DNA of 64,000 nucleotides, taken from the NCBI GenBank assembly GCA_000720805.1, contig JODI01000024.1:72763-136762 (forward strand), in the 5' to 3' direction. This document shows, piece after piece, positions 53,605 to 62,466 of this stretch. A model generated the notes under the pieces. It did not search any database. It was not told where the DNA came from and worked only from the letters and a program-made list of their open reading frames with translations. Position 1 is the first letter of the stretch. Every line of letters begins with the position of its first letter. This DNA comes from Streptomyces violaceoruber. GTDB lineage: Bacteria; Actinomycetota; Actinomycetes; Streptomycetales; Streptomycetaceae. Made by a program: the position numbers and the translations under genes.

Positions 53605-56381
53605 ACCTCGAACTCTCTGAGTGCCCAGCCGTACCCGCTCGCCGGGGCGCCCGTCTTGGCGGAGGCCCAGCTGTTGACGCTCAGCAGGACATAGCGGGCC
53701 TTCGTCGGCGTGAAGGTGTACGTGTGCAGTTGGCCGCACGTCGTCACGCCGTAGGCGGAGCAGGTGGCTGTGCCGCCGGCGGCGGTTTCCGTGGCCACGG
53801 TGGTCCAGGTGGTGCCGTCGTCGGAGACCTTGATGGCGTAGTTCTCCGGATAGTTCTCCCAGTCGGGGTTGACCACCACGCGTCCCACGCTGGTGGTGCT
53901 CCCCAGGTCCACCCGTAGGCTCCACGGCGCGCCGCTCGTCGACTGCGCCTCGGTCGAGGGGTCGCCGTCGACAGCGTTCTCGGTGGGCTTGGCCCAGTCG
54001 ACCGCCGGGGTTCCGTCGATCATCTGGACCGGCTTGGAGCGGGCGAGGTTCGACGCCGGCGGGGGTGGTGTCGTCGAAGCGCTCCAGGCCTGCGGTGCGG
54101 CGTTCATGGTGAAGTCGAGACGGCCGCCGCCCGTCAGGTCCGCATGGCTGAGGAAGGGCTTGGTGACGCTCCTGCCGTTCAGGCTGAGCGCCTGCACGTA
54201 CGGGCGGGACGCCGCGTGCGGGGACGAGATGACGAGCGGGCGGCGTGTCCCGGGGAGGTCGAGGGTGACCTTGTCGAAGAAGGGACTGCCCACGGCGTAC
54301 TGGCCCGAGGCCGGGTTCACCGGGTAGAAGCCCAGGGCGGACAGCAGGTACCAGGCCGACATCTGGCCGGCGTCCTCGTTGCCGGTCAGTCCGTCAGGGG
54401 TGTTGTGGTAGTTCGCGTCGGCGATCTGCCGTACCAGCTGCTGGGTCCGCCACGGCCGTCCCGCGTAGTCGTACAGGTAGGGAATGTGGTGGCTGGGCTC
54501 GTTGGTGTGATTGTTGTGTCCCCCGGCGAAGTAGGTGTCGAGCCAGGAGGCGAAGGCGGTGTCTCCTCCCTTGAGGGCGATCAGGCCCGGGACGTCGTGC
54601 AGGACGTCGTTCGTGTAGACCCACTGGTCGCCCTCGGTCCAGGCGCCGTCGGCCCAACTGCCGTCGAGATTGCGGGCCTGCATGAAACCGGTCGCGGCGT
54701 TGTACTGGTTCCGGTAGTTCTTGCTGCGCTTGAGGAAGTACGCGGCGTCGGAGCTCTTGCCCGCTGCTCGGGCGACCTGGGCGACGGCCCAGTCCTCGTA
54801 GGCGTAGTCCAGGGTGCGCGCTCCCGCTTCGGCCGTGTGGTCCGCCGCGACCCAGCCGTTGTCCCTGTAGGTCGTCAGGCCCGCCCGGGCCTCGACCGGT
54901 GTGCCTTGCTGGCGGTCGCCGTACCAGAGCGTGGTGTCGTCGTCCGGCGGGGTCGTCGCGTCCTTGCGTACGGCCCGGTAGGCGAGGTTCAGATCGAAGC
55001 CGTGGAAGCCCTTGGCGATGTCCTCGGCGATCACCGAGTCGGCGTTGGTGCCCACCATGATGTTGGTCTCGGTGAGGTTCTTCCACAAGGGCAGCCAGCC
55101 GCCCTGCTGGTAGTCCTGCAGCATGGAGGTCACCATGCCGTTGACCCGCTCCGGCGCGAAGAGGGTGAGGAAGGCGTTCTCCGCGCGGAAGGTGTCCCAC
55201 AGCGAGTAGCCGGTGTAGCTGACGCCCTTGTGCACCTTGTCGTCGTACGCGCTGTAGTAGCGGCCGTACTCGGACATCTCCGAGGGGTACTGCAGGGCGT
55301 GGTACATCGCGGTGTAGAAGATGGCCCGCTGGTCGGGCGTCGCGCCGTCGATGTCGACCCGGTCGAGCTTGTCGGCCCAGGCGGCCCTGGTCCTGGCCAC
55401 CGTGGCGCCGAAGGTCCGCCGGTCGGGTACCTCCTTGTCGAGGTTGGCCCGCGCCTGCTCGACGGAGATGAACGAGGTCGCGATCCGCACGGTGACGTTC
55501 ACGGTGCCGGCCGGGAACCGCACGTAGCCCGAGACGTTCTGATCGGTGCGGTCGCGCTGCCGGTCGTACTGTGTGGCGCCGTTCGCGGTGCCGTACCCGG
55601 CGAAGGAGGTGTCGAAGCGTGCCACGAAGTAGCCCTTGAAACCGGGTGCCTTGAAGGGCCCGAGGTTGCTGTCCTGGCGGTCGGGGTTGTAACCGCTGAT
55701 CTCCCGCCGAGCCGGATCGACGTGCACGTCGCCGGTGACACCGGAACGGGTCGCCTGCACCACGTAGTTGGCCGCCGAGCCCTGAGGGTACGTCAGTCGC
55801 TGCACACCGACCCGGGAGGTCGCGGTGAGCTCGGCACGGAGCGTCTGGCCGGCCGCGGGATGCATGTTCACGGTGTACAGCTCGGGCGAGGCCGTCTCAT
55901 CGCTGTGGCTGTAGGGCAGTCCGCGGTCCGCTTCGGCGGTCTTGACGGCACCCACCCCCGGCATTCCCACCACGTAGCCGGAGTCGCCCATCCAGATCGC
56001 CGGCTGATGGGTGCCGATGAAGCCCGTGATCTTCGGGTCGCCGAGGTGGTACGGCAGGCGGCTGACGTGGTTCTCGCGCGTCATCGGCGACCACCGCGTC
56101 ATCCCGAAGGGCGGTGCGGTGCTGGGGAGCATGCCCCCGTACTCGGTACTGCTGCTGCCGGTCGTCCCGATGAACGGGTTCACCGCGTCCACGTTCGAGC
56201 GGGCAGAGGTCTCCGCCTGGGCCGCGGCCGCCAGGTTCGCGGTGCCGAGCGGCGGGATGAGCGCGGCCAGCAGGGCGACGAGTAAGAGGACGGTCCGGGT
56301 CGGCGGCGTCGGCCGCGGCCTTGTCCGGTGCGACGACAAGGCCTGCGCTCTGAACCGGACAGGGCCCGTTCTGGCGTGCAT
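53592..56381 (-). CDS. Secreted GH92 alpha-mannosidase with C-terminal F5/8C (CBM32) domain
   Basis: The 929-residue protein starts at the ATG at 56381 (GGAGA site). A long positively charged signal region ends near AAAAQAE (residue 58). GH92 blocks are VDAVNPFIGTTGSSSTEYGGMLPSTAPPFGM, YTGYSLWDTFRAENAFLTL, GWLPLWKNLTETNIMVGTNADSVIAEDIAKG and LTGNEDAGQMSAWYLLSALGFYPVNPASGQYAVGSP, the last carrying the Glu/Asp general base region. A C-terminal discoidin domain (about 790-929) has YGWALREFEVYAR. GH92 enzymes are Ca2+-dependent exo-alpha-mannosidases acting on fungal or host N-glycans. Confidence 0.93.
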   Translation of the reverse strand: MHARTGPVRFRAQALSSHRTRPRPTPPTRTVLLLVALLAALIPPLGTANLAAAAQAETSARSNVDAVNPFIGTTGSSSTEYGGMLPSTAPPFGMTRWSPMTRENHVSRLPYHLGDPKITGFIGTHQPAIWMGDSGYVVGMPGVGAVKTAEADRGLPYSHSDETASPELYTVNMHPAAGQTLRAELTATSRVGVQRLTYPQGSAANYVVQATRSGVTGDVHVDPARREISGYNPDRQDSNLGPFKAPGFKGYFVARFDTSFAGYGTANGATQYDRQRDRTDQNVSGYVRFPAGTVNVTVRIATSFISVEQARANLDKEVPDRRTFGATVARTRAAWADKLDRVDIDGATPDQRAIFYTAMYHALQYPSEMSEYGRYYSAYDDKVHKGVSYTGYSLWDTFRAENAFLTLFAPERVNGMVTSMLQDYQQGGWLPLWKNLTETNIMVGTNADSVIAEDIAKGFHGFDLNLAYRAVRKDATTPPDDDTTLWYGDRQQGTPVEARAGLTTYRDNGWVAADHTAEAGARTLDYAYEDWAVAQVARAAGKSSDAAYFLKRSKNYRNQYNAATGFMQARNLDGSWADGAWTEGDQWVYTNDVLHDVPGLIALKGGDTAFASWLDTYFAGGHNNHTNEPSHHIPYLYDYAGRPWRTQQLVRQIADANYHNTPDGLTGNEDAGQMSAWYLLSALGFYPVNPASGQYAVGSPFFDKVTLDLPGTRRPLVISSPHAASRPYVQALSLNGRSVTKPFLSHADLTGGGRLDFTMNAAPQAWSASTTPPPPASNLARSKPVQMIDGTPAVDWAKPTENAVDGDPSTEAQSTSGAPWSLRVDLGSTTSVGRVVVNPDWENYPENYAIKVSDDGTTWTTVATETAAGGTATCSAYGVTTCGQLHTYTFTPTKARYVLLSVNSWASAKTGAPASGYGWALREFEVYAR

Positions 56382-56721
56382 GGTGTCTCCAGGGAAGTGC
56401 GAGCAGACAGGGCATGACAACGTTGCCACGCCATCGGGACATCTTGCTCGCGGTGGGAGCGAGGCGAAAGGAGCGGGAGGGCACATTCCAAAAGGCGAGA
56501 CGCCGGGTCGCAGGGCCGGCCAACTCCTGGGATGGACGGGGCGATTTGCTCCTGCAGCGTGGTCCGGCACCGAGCGGCCCGGCGGGCGCGAGGGCTAGGG
56601 CCCTAGGGACTGTCCGGTGGGACGTCCCCCGCCGTGGCCAGCGCCGCGGCGAGTTGGTGGCCGCCGTGCAGTCCTGCCTCGGCGCCGAGGCCTTGCAGCA
56701 CCGCCGCCGACCTGCTCACCA
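56382..56721. other. Intergenic region, no gene seen
   Basis: This 340-bp gap lies between two minus-strand genes (GH92 start and the stop of the gene at 56722). It should carry the GH92 promoter. No clear operator or small gene is visible. Confidence 0.45.
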
Positions 56722-57747
56722 CTATTCCCCGGCGGCCCAGTACGCGGCCCGCACCTCCCCCTCCGCGAAGTCCCGGCGCGGCAGACGCAGGCCGAGGGAC
56801 TCCTCCAAGGCGTGGAAGTACAGCTCGAACGTGCTGGTCAGTTCGGGGTGGTCCAACTCGGCACGGCGCACGGCACGGTTGAGGAAGTCCAGCTCGCCGC
56901 CGCGCAGATAGGGAGCATGGCCGCGCTCATACCAGATCAGCTCCAGCACACCCCAGTCATCGTCGACGCGGCGACCGTCCCTCATGTAGTCGAAGGTGTA
57001 GATGGCCTTCGCGGAGGTGGCGGCCAGCCGCACGCTCTCCTTGATCCCGAGCGCCGCGTATGCCTCCTTGTCGGCGAAGGACCCCGGAGGCGTGTCGTGG
57101 TACAGCAGGAACGTCCACCCGCCTGCCTGCCCGAAACAGCAGCTTTCCCACTGCCGGTCCCAGTGGGCCCGGCCGCTGTCCACGGCCTGCAGGTCCTTCA
57201 GACGCGTGCCGGCCGCGACCTGTGCGGGATCCGCCCCGTACAGCAGGGCCAGCCGCTCGGCGTCGACGGTCAGCCCGGGCGCCGCGCGGAAGAAGGCAAG
57301 GGTCGTGTACGGGTCCTGCTCACGCCAGGGCCCCGCTATCCACGCCAGCCCCTCCAGCGGGTCGCGCCCGCATGCCGCGACCGTCCCCGCGTCCTCCAGG
57401 CCGCCACTGCGGAACCGTCTGCCCCACACGGGATCGATCCGCTCCAGCGCTTCGGCCACCTCCTCGACGCTGCCGCCGCGCCGAAGCATCGCGGCCTCGG
57501 CGATCAGGTACAGCACCTGTTCGAGGACGCGGGTTGCGAAGACCTCCCGGTACGGGCCGTGATGGCCGCGCACCGTGCCGTCCTCGTCCAGCAGCAGCCA
57601 CAGGCCGCCGTCCTCAGCACGCTCGGTCCACCTCTGCAGCTCGCCGCGCGAGAGAGCCACGGGCGGCAGCCCGACCTCGTGGAGCAGGGTGTGTCCGGCG
57701 GCCGTCCGCTGCCAGGCCTCCGCAAGTGTGCGCTTGGTGATCGCCAT
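56722..57747 (-). CDS. Uncharacterised cytosolic protein, 341 residues
   Basis: I take the ATG at 57747 (MAITKRTLAEAWQRT); upstream in-frame residues look non-native and no strong ribosome site is visible. It is a soluble acidic protein with no TM or signal segment. A helical middle (VLEQVLYLIAEAAMLRRGGSVEEVAEALERIDPVWG) is followed by a beta-rich Trp/Phe block (WDRQWESCCFGQAGGWTFLLYHDTPPG) that recalls small uncharacterised streptomycete domains (DUF6461-like, uncertain), and a C-terminal helix. It is divergent from the ricin-kinase gene. No function assigned. Confidence 0.65.
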   Translation of the reverse strand: MAITKRTLAEAWQRTAAGHTLLHEVGLPPVALSRGELQRWTERAEDGGLWLLLDEDGTVRGHHGPYREVFATRVLEQVLYLIAEAAMLRRGGSVEEVAEALERIDPVWGRRFRSGGLEDAGTVAACGRDPLEGLAWIAGPWREQDPYTTLAFFRAAPGLTVDAERLALLYGADPAQVAAGTRLKDLQAVDSGRAHWDRQWESCCFGQAGGWTFLLYHDTPPGSFADKEAYAALGIKESVRLAATSAKAIYTFDYMRDGRRVDDDWGVLELIWYERGHAPYLRGGELDFLNRAVRRAELDHPELTSTFELYFHALEESLGLRLPRRDFAEGEVRAAYWAAGE

Positions 57748-58023
57748 GGCGTCAGCATAGGAAGGGCCACTGACAACCGGCCGAAGTCCTCGGGTGGGTG
57801 GTCGCCGGGCTCGGTCAGGTACTTGCACGGCAGCGTCCTGCAGCGACAACAGTGGGCGTGGCCGATGCGAACACGCGCTCGGTCAGAAGTATGCTCCCCC
57901 CTTGATGACAGCGCTCTCTGCAACAGCCAGTGGTCAAGGGGGGAGTTGGCCGGCTCCCTGGCCGACCGGGTCCCGAGTCGCCGTCGGCCGGGTCAGGGCC
58001 TGCAACAGCGGAAGGAAACCACG

Positions 58024-59733
58024 GTGTCCGACGAAGGACGGCTGGTCGCGGGCCGGTACCGGCTCCTGGACCGGATAGGCCGGGGCGGCATGGGTACCGT
58101 CTGGCGCGCCCACGACGATCTCCTGGCCCGTCAGGTGGCTGTCAAGAAGCTCCATCCCCAGCCCCATCTCGACGACGACGAACTTGCTGTTCTCTTCGAG
58201 CGCACCCGGCGTGAGGCCCGTAGTGCTGCGAGAGTCAGCCACCCCAATGTTGTTGTCGTCCACGATGTCGTGGTCGACGAGGGCCTGCCCGCGATCGTCA
58301 TGGAGTACGTGCAGTCCATCACTCTGGGTGACCTGATCGATTCGCACGGCCCGGTTCCGCTCGAGGAGGTCGCCAGGATCGGCCGTGGGGTGATCGCCGC
58401 ATTGCGGGCGGCGCACCGGGCCGGGATCCTGCACCGGGACGTGAAGCCGGCCAATGTGCTGCTCGCCCAGGGCGGCCGGGTGGTTCTCACCGACTTCGGC
58501 ATCGCCCAGGCCTCCGAGGCCTCGGCTCTCACCCGTTCCGGACAGTTGGTGGGGTCGGTCGACTTCATTGCTCCCGAGCGCCTGGTCGGTGCCCCGCCGG
58601 GCCCGGAGGCCGACCTGTGGGCGCTGGGTGCCACGCTCTTCCAGGCTGTGGACGGCCGCTCCCCCTTCCTGCGGGACTCGGTGACGGAGACGATGTACGC
58701 CATCGCCATGGAGCCGGTCCCCGAGGTCCGGGGCGCCGGGTGGCTCACTCCGCTGATCCAGGGTCTGCTCGCCGCGAAACCGGCCGAGCGGCTCTCGGCC
58801 GAGGAGGCCGAGAACCTACTGCGCGCACCGGCTGCCGGAGGGGGTTCCGTCGGTGCTCCGCCCGCCGTCCGGGCGGGCGCAGGGGACGCTGCGGCCCGGG
58901 CGGCGAATACCGAGCCGGATGCCGAGCCGGATCCCGGGGGCGCAGGGCGCGAGGTGTCCGTTGCGGGGGCGGCCGGGGAACACCCGCCGCTCCCTACGAA
59001 AGACCCGCGGGCGAAGCGGGCCTCGGGCCGGTGGAAGAAGCCGGTCGTCGTTGCCGCCGTGGCCGTCACGGCGATATCGGTCGCGACCGTGTGGCTCCGC
59101 GATCTGCCCGTGACGCCGACGGAGAAGAACAGCACCAGCGCATCAGTCGGCCCGCTGGTGACCGGCGACACCACCCCGCCGCGGTCCCCGGACACGTCCG
59201 CCGCGCCCTCGCCGTCAGCCTCCGCGAGTTCCCGTGTCACCGCGCCTGCGGCGTCCGCTGCCTCACCGTCGACGTCCAAGACCCCGCGGGAGACCGCCCT
59301 CCCGAAATCCGTGGGCGGCGGAACCGGGTCCGCCAGGAGCGGACCCGAGACGTCGGCCGCCCCGCTCGGCCGTGCCCTGGTCGTCGCCGCCTCGGGCAAG
59401 TGCCTGAGCAGCGGCGACGGGAGGGAGGGGACACAGCTGTTCCAGGCCGTGTGTGACGGCTCCGCGGTGCAGGAATGGCAGATCCGGTCGGATGGCACCA
59501 TCCGCTCGTCGGGAAAGTGCATGACCGCGGCCGGTGGGGCGACGGATGACCGGACCGAGATCCAACTGGCCGGCTGCGACGGGGACGCCGACCATCGGTT
59601 CCACCTCGCCGGTACGGAACTGACAGCCGACCAGTCGCAGAAATGTGTCGACATTTTCGGGGGTGCGAGTGGAACGGGCGCGGTCCTCTTCGAGTGCAAC
59701 GGCAGAGACAACCAGACGTGGACGCTCCAATGA
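58024..59733 (+). CDS. Receptor-like Ser/Thr protein kinase (PASTA-less) with extracellular ricin lectin domain
   Basis: The 569-residue protein starts at the GTG at 58024 (AAGGA site). The kinase domain (about 10-265) has GRGGMG (19-24), Lys41/42 (VAVKK), HRD at 137-139 (HRDVKPANVLL) and DFG at 157-159, so it should be active. A Pro/Ala/Glu juxtamembrane segment leads to one TM helix (about 340-358; PVVVAAVAVTAISVATVWL). A Ser/Thr/Pro extracellular stalk is followed by a ricin beta-trefoil (about 450-569) with QEWQI, HRFHL and NQTWTL QxW-like repeats and paired Cys. It probably senses a galactose- or xylose-type glycan. Confidence 0.92.
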   Translation: MSDEGRLVAGRYRLLDRIGRGGMGTVWRAHDDLLARQVAVKKLHPQPHLDDDELAVLFERTRREARSAARVSHPNVVVVHDVVVDEGLPAIVMEYVQSITLGDLIDSHGPVPLEEVARIGRGVIAALRAAHRAGILHRDVKPANVLLAQGGRVVLTDFGIAQASEASALTRSGQLVGSVDFIAPERLVGAPPGPEADLWALGATLFQAVDGRSPFLRDSVTETMYAIAMEPVPEVRGAGWLTPLIQGLLAAKPAERLSAEEAENLLRAPAAGGGSVGAPPAVRAGAGDAAARAANTEPDAEPDPGGAGREVSVAGAAGEHPPLPTKDPRAKRASGRWKKPVVVAAVAVTAISVATVWLRDLPVTPTEKNSTSASVGPLVTGDTTPPRSPDTSAAPSPSASASSRVTAPAASAASPSTSKTPRETALPKSVGGGTGSARSGPETSAAPLGRALVVAASGKCLSSGDGREGTQLFQAVCDGSAVQEWQIRSDGTIRSSGKCMTAAGGATDDRTEIQLAGCDGDADHRFHLAGTELTADQSQKCVDIFGGASGTGAVLFECNGRDNQTWTLQ

Positions 59734-59751
59734 CCACACGGCCCGCGAACT

Positions 59752-59817
59752 CACCGGCCCCTGCGGAGAATCGACGTCAGAGGATGATGTGAGTTGATGT
59801 CCGATTCGGGGCCGGTG
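59752..59817. terminator. Long-loop inverted repeat between convergent genes
   Basis: CACCGGCCCC (59752-59761) and GGGGCCGGTG (59808-59817) are perfect complements with a 46-nt loop. It could end the kinase transcript and the opposing 59856 gene. The long loop makes it weaker than the other terminators in the window. Confidence 0.4.
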
Positions 59818-59855
59818 TGGGGTGAGCCCCGCTGATCACAGCGGTGCCGGTTGTC

Positions 59856-60473
59856 CTATGGGTGGGTTTGGGCCGGGCCCACGACCGCCGTCCGCTGCAG
59901 CAGCCCCCACGTGAACTCGGCGACCACCTCCTGGCGCACGCCCTGGGCGTCCGGGGCCGCGAAGGTGAGGCCCCAGCGGGTGGGGGCCGTGCCCTGGAGG
60001 GGGCGGGCGGGGGCGAAGGCGCGGGCGGCCTCGTCGACCGTGCAGGACCAGGGCGTGAGGTCGTCCAGATTCCTGAGCGCGGGCGCCTCGGCCTCCGGGG
60101 CGCGGATCAGCCACTCGTTCCAGACGACGCCGTTCGGGGCGAGGAGCACCTCGAAGCGGAGGTCGGGCCACAGGGGGAGGGGCCAGAGCCGGGCCTCGCA
60201 CTCCAGGTCGCCGACCTTGCGGGTGAGGACCGACTCGGGCTCGCCCAGGACGGACCGGTACCGCGAGGCGGCGGCCCGGGCACGAGGGGAGCGGAGCATC
60301 GCCTGCCAGCGTCTGTTGGCCTCGCGCATGTCGGTGATCGAGGCGCCCAGGGTGCGGCGGGCGTCCTCGACCAGGTCGGGATTGTGGTCGGCCATGCGGC
60401 GCAGCAGGACCAGCTGGAAGTCCCGCGGGGTGAAGGGGCTACTCGGCCTGTTTCCTGAGGGCATGCCGTTCAT
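59856..60473 (-). CDS. Uncharacterised actinomycete protein, 205 residues
   Basis: This soluble protein has an Arg-rich helical N-terminus (PFTPRDFQLVLLRRMADHNPDLVEDARRTLGASITDMREANRRWQAML) and a beta-rich C-terminus with several Trp (ARLWPLPLWPDLRFEVLLAPNGVVWNEWLIR, TPTRWGLTFAAPD). Start is the ATG at 60473; ATG 60464 is an in-frame alternative. Its 5' end overlaps the FkbM gene by 35 bp. I recognise no function. It is the last gene of the overlapping operon from the right. Confidence 0.7.
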   Translation of the reverse strand: MNGMPSGNRPSSPFTPRDFQLVLLRRMADHNPDLVEDARRTLGASITDMREANRRWQAMLRSPRARAAASRYRSVLGEPESVLTRKVGDLECEARLWPLPLWPDLRFEVLLAPNGVVWNEWLIRAPEAEAPALRNLDDLTPWSCTVDEAARAFAPARPLQGTAPTRWGLTFAAPDAQGVRQEVVAEFTWGLLQRTAVVGPAQTHP

Positions 60474-61320
60474 CGTGGCGCATCGGCCGTTCGCCCGGTC
60501 GTTCGCCCGGCCGTTCGTCCCGCCGTTCGCCCGGCCGTTCGTCGGGACGCCGGCCGTCGGGCAGGAACAGGACCGAGTTGACGTACCGGGGGCGGTCGCG
60601 GAACGGCAGGACGCGGCGCAGCAGGCCGTGCGAGACGACGTACGAGGCCGCCGACTGGTGGGACTCCAGCGGGAAGTCGGCGAGCGGCACCCAGGTGTCG
60701 CGGGGCAGCACCCAGCCGTTGTAGCCGAGCAGCGACAGGTATGTCACCACCGGCGCGATCGGCTGGATACGGGACTCCAGTTCGACGAAGAGGGCCGGAC
60801 GGTCGCGGGTCAGGACGACGGTCGCCCCGCGCAGTACCGCCAGCTCGTTGCCGTCCACGTCGACCTTGATGAAGCCGACGTCGCGCAGGCCCAGCTCGTC
60901 CAGGGTCACGCAGCGCACGTCGAGTGCGCGGCCGTGGATGTCCCGGCGGACCAGCGAGGACACGCCCCGGTCGCCGGCGTCGTCCGGCGGCAGCCACAGC
61001 CGGGCCGTGCCCGGCCGGTCCGAGGCGGCGGCCTGGACCACCCGGACGTTCGCCGGGGCCGCCGAGGTCAGCAGCCGCGCCAGATGCGGGACCGGCTCGA
61101 CGGTCACCACCCGCTCGGCCCGTCCCGCCAGGCGCCGCGTCCAGGGTCCGTACCAGCCGCCGACGTCCACGGCCGTGCCGCAGTGAGGCGGGCACAGGTC
61201 GGCGAGCCGGGCCAGCTCCGGCTCGAAGCGCGGGTACACGGCCCGCGCGGCCGCGGCCACCAGCCGCTTCGGCAGATGCGGGGCCACCCGGGCGGCCCAG
61301 GTGCGCGCGGGGCCCGTCAT
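60439..61320 (-). CDS. FkbM-family methyltransferase with repeat tail
   Basis: The 293-residue protein starts at ATG 61320 (ATGA overlap with the upstream gene). It has an FkbM SAM-methyltransferase core: CGTAVDVGGWYGPWTRRLAG, VVTVEPVPHLARLL, VRCVTLDELGLRDVGFIKVDVDGNELAVLRGA and RPALFVELESR. The C-terminus is a low-complexity tail of DERPGERR/GERPGERP units encoded by about 12-bp repeats (near 60486-60560). FkbM enzymes O-methylate sugars or polyketides. In this operon the substrate may be a glycolipid or acyl-sugar made by the neighbouring enzymes (inference). Confidence 0.85.
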   Translation of the reverse strand: MTGPARTWAARVAPHLPKRLVAAAARAVYPRFEPELARLADLCPPHCGTAVDVGGWYGPWTRRLAGRAERVVTVEPVPHLARLLTSAAPANVRVVQAAASDRPGTARLWLPPDDAGDRGVSSLVRRDIHGRALDVRCVTLDELGLRDVGFIKVDVDGNELAVLRGATVVLTRDRPALFVELESRIQPIAPVVTYLSLLGYNGWVLPRDTWVPLADFPLESHQSAASYVVSHGLLRRVLPFRDRPRYVNSVLFLPDGRRPDERPGERRDERPGERPGERPMRHDERHALRKQAE

Positions 61321-61541
61321 GACGTGATCCGTTCGAGGAGGGCTTCGTGTTCGTCGTCCGACACCTGTTCCCCGGACGACGGCAGCAGCTGCGGAATGCC
61401 GTCCACGATCGGGTAACGGCGGTGCAGCCGCGGATTGTAGAGGTGCTCGGCCCGGTCCGGTCCGTCCGGTGCGACGAGGTGCAGCGGGCCCTTGTCGAGC
61501 GGGCACGCCAGGATCTTCAGCAGCGGGTCGTCGGGTTTCAT
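61317..61541 (-). CDS. Trm112-like zinc-less small protein
   Basis: The 74-residue protein begins MKPDDPLLKILACPLDKGPLHLV and contains NPRLHRRYPIVDGIPQLLPSSG, the Trm112/UPF0434 fold that often accompanies methyltransferases as an activator. Only one cysteine remains of the zinc-binding pairs. ATGA overlaps couple it to both neighbours (61317-61320 and 61538-61541). Its place between a permease and FkbM suggests it serves one of the two methyltransferases in the operon. Confidence 0.85.
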   Translation of the reverse strand: MKPDDPLLKILACPLDKGPLHLVAPDGPDRAEHLYNPRLHRRYPIVDGIPQLLPSSGEQVSDDEHEALLERITS

Positions 61542-62455
61542 GGTGGCGTCAACTCCTTGGCACCGACAGTGGGTTGGGGTGCCGGGTCGTGTTTGGGCAT
61601 GGCGAGCAGGACGGCCACCGCGAGCACGATGCCCGCCAGCCGCAGCGCGAGCCGGAGGGGGTCGTGCGGCAGCGCCTCGCCGAACGAGAGCGTGCCGAGC
61701 ACCGCCGTGAACAGGGCGGTCACCGTCGTGCACACCGGCACGATCAGCGAGGCCCGGCAGCGCTGCAGCGCCGCCTGCGACATGATCAGGCCGAACGCGC
61801 CGGTGAACAGCAGGAGATACGGGTACGGGGAGCGCAGCAGGCCGAGGATCGCGCCCCCGAGTCCGCCCGCCGTGAGATAGCTGGAGACGCCCTTGATGGC
61901 GAGCGAGCTGACGCCGTAGAGCAGGCCGACCGCCACGCCGTACTCCACACCGGTCGTCGGCGCGCGGTGGCGGTGCCGGGTGCGGCGCTCGGCCGCGTTG
62001 TACAGCCACACGCCCGCCGCCAGCGACGGCACGCACACCAGCAGGATCAGCGGGTACGGTGCCCGCTGGCTGACCTGGTCCGCGTCCTCGCGCAACGACA
62101 GCACCACCATCAGCAGCGCGAGCAGGATCGCGCCCAGCGCGTACCGCTCCCGGCCGGTGGTCTCCTCGCCGAGCAGCCGGGCGGAGAGCAGGACGAGCAG
62201 CACAAGACCGGAGACGAAGATGCCCTGCGCGGCGGCTATCGGCAGCGTCCGGTACACCGCCAGCTGCGCACCGAACCCGGAGGCCAGTGCCAGCGACCCG
62301 CCGATCCACAGCGGGCTGCGCAGCACCAGAGCGAGCAGCCGGGCGGGCTGTCGGATGCTCACCTGGGGCAGCGCCGCGAGCGCCCGCTTCTCCAGGACGA
62401 ATCCGGTGCTGTACAGGACGTTGGCCAGCAGGGCCGCCGCCACTCCCCACCACAT
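61538..62455 (-). CDS. EamA/DMT-superfamily-like permease
   Basis: The 305-residue membrane protein has about nine to ten hydrophobic segments (MWWGVAAALLANVLYSTGFVLEKRAL, LWIGGSLALASGFGAQLAVYRTLPIAAAQGIFVSGLVLLVLLSARLLGEE, and a second half with SYLTAGG...GAFGLIMSQAALQRCRASLIVPVCTTVTALFTAVLGTLSFGE). The duplicated five-helix pattern and the VxP/ALQR loops resemble drug/metabolite transporters of the EamA type. It is overlapped by the Trm112 gene and lies 11 bp after the methyltransferase. Likely exports or flips an operon product. Confidence 0.82.
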   Translation of the reverse strand: MWWGVAAALLANVLYSTGFVLEKRALAALPQVSIRQPARLLALVLRSPLWIGGSLALASGFGAQLAVYRTLPIAAAQGIFVSGLVLLVLLSARLLGEETTGRERYALGAILLALLMVVLSLREDADQVSQRAPYPLILLVCVPSLAAGVWLYNAAERRTRHRHRAPTTGVEYGVAVGLLYGVSSLAIKGVSSYLTAGGLGGAILGLLRSPYPYLLLFTGAFGLIMSQAALQRCRASLIVPVCTTVTALFTAVLGTLSFGEALPHDPLRLALRLAGIVLAVAVLLAMPKHDPAPQPTVGAKELTPP

Positions 62456-62466
62456 CGCCGGCGCCC

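Noticed and set aside
56617..58023. N-terminal extension of the kinase frame by 469 codons
   Set aside because: No family motif; a GTG with a good ribosome site at 58024 directly precedes the conserved kinase start.
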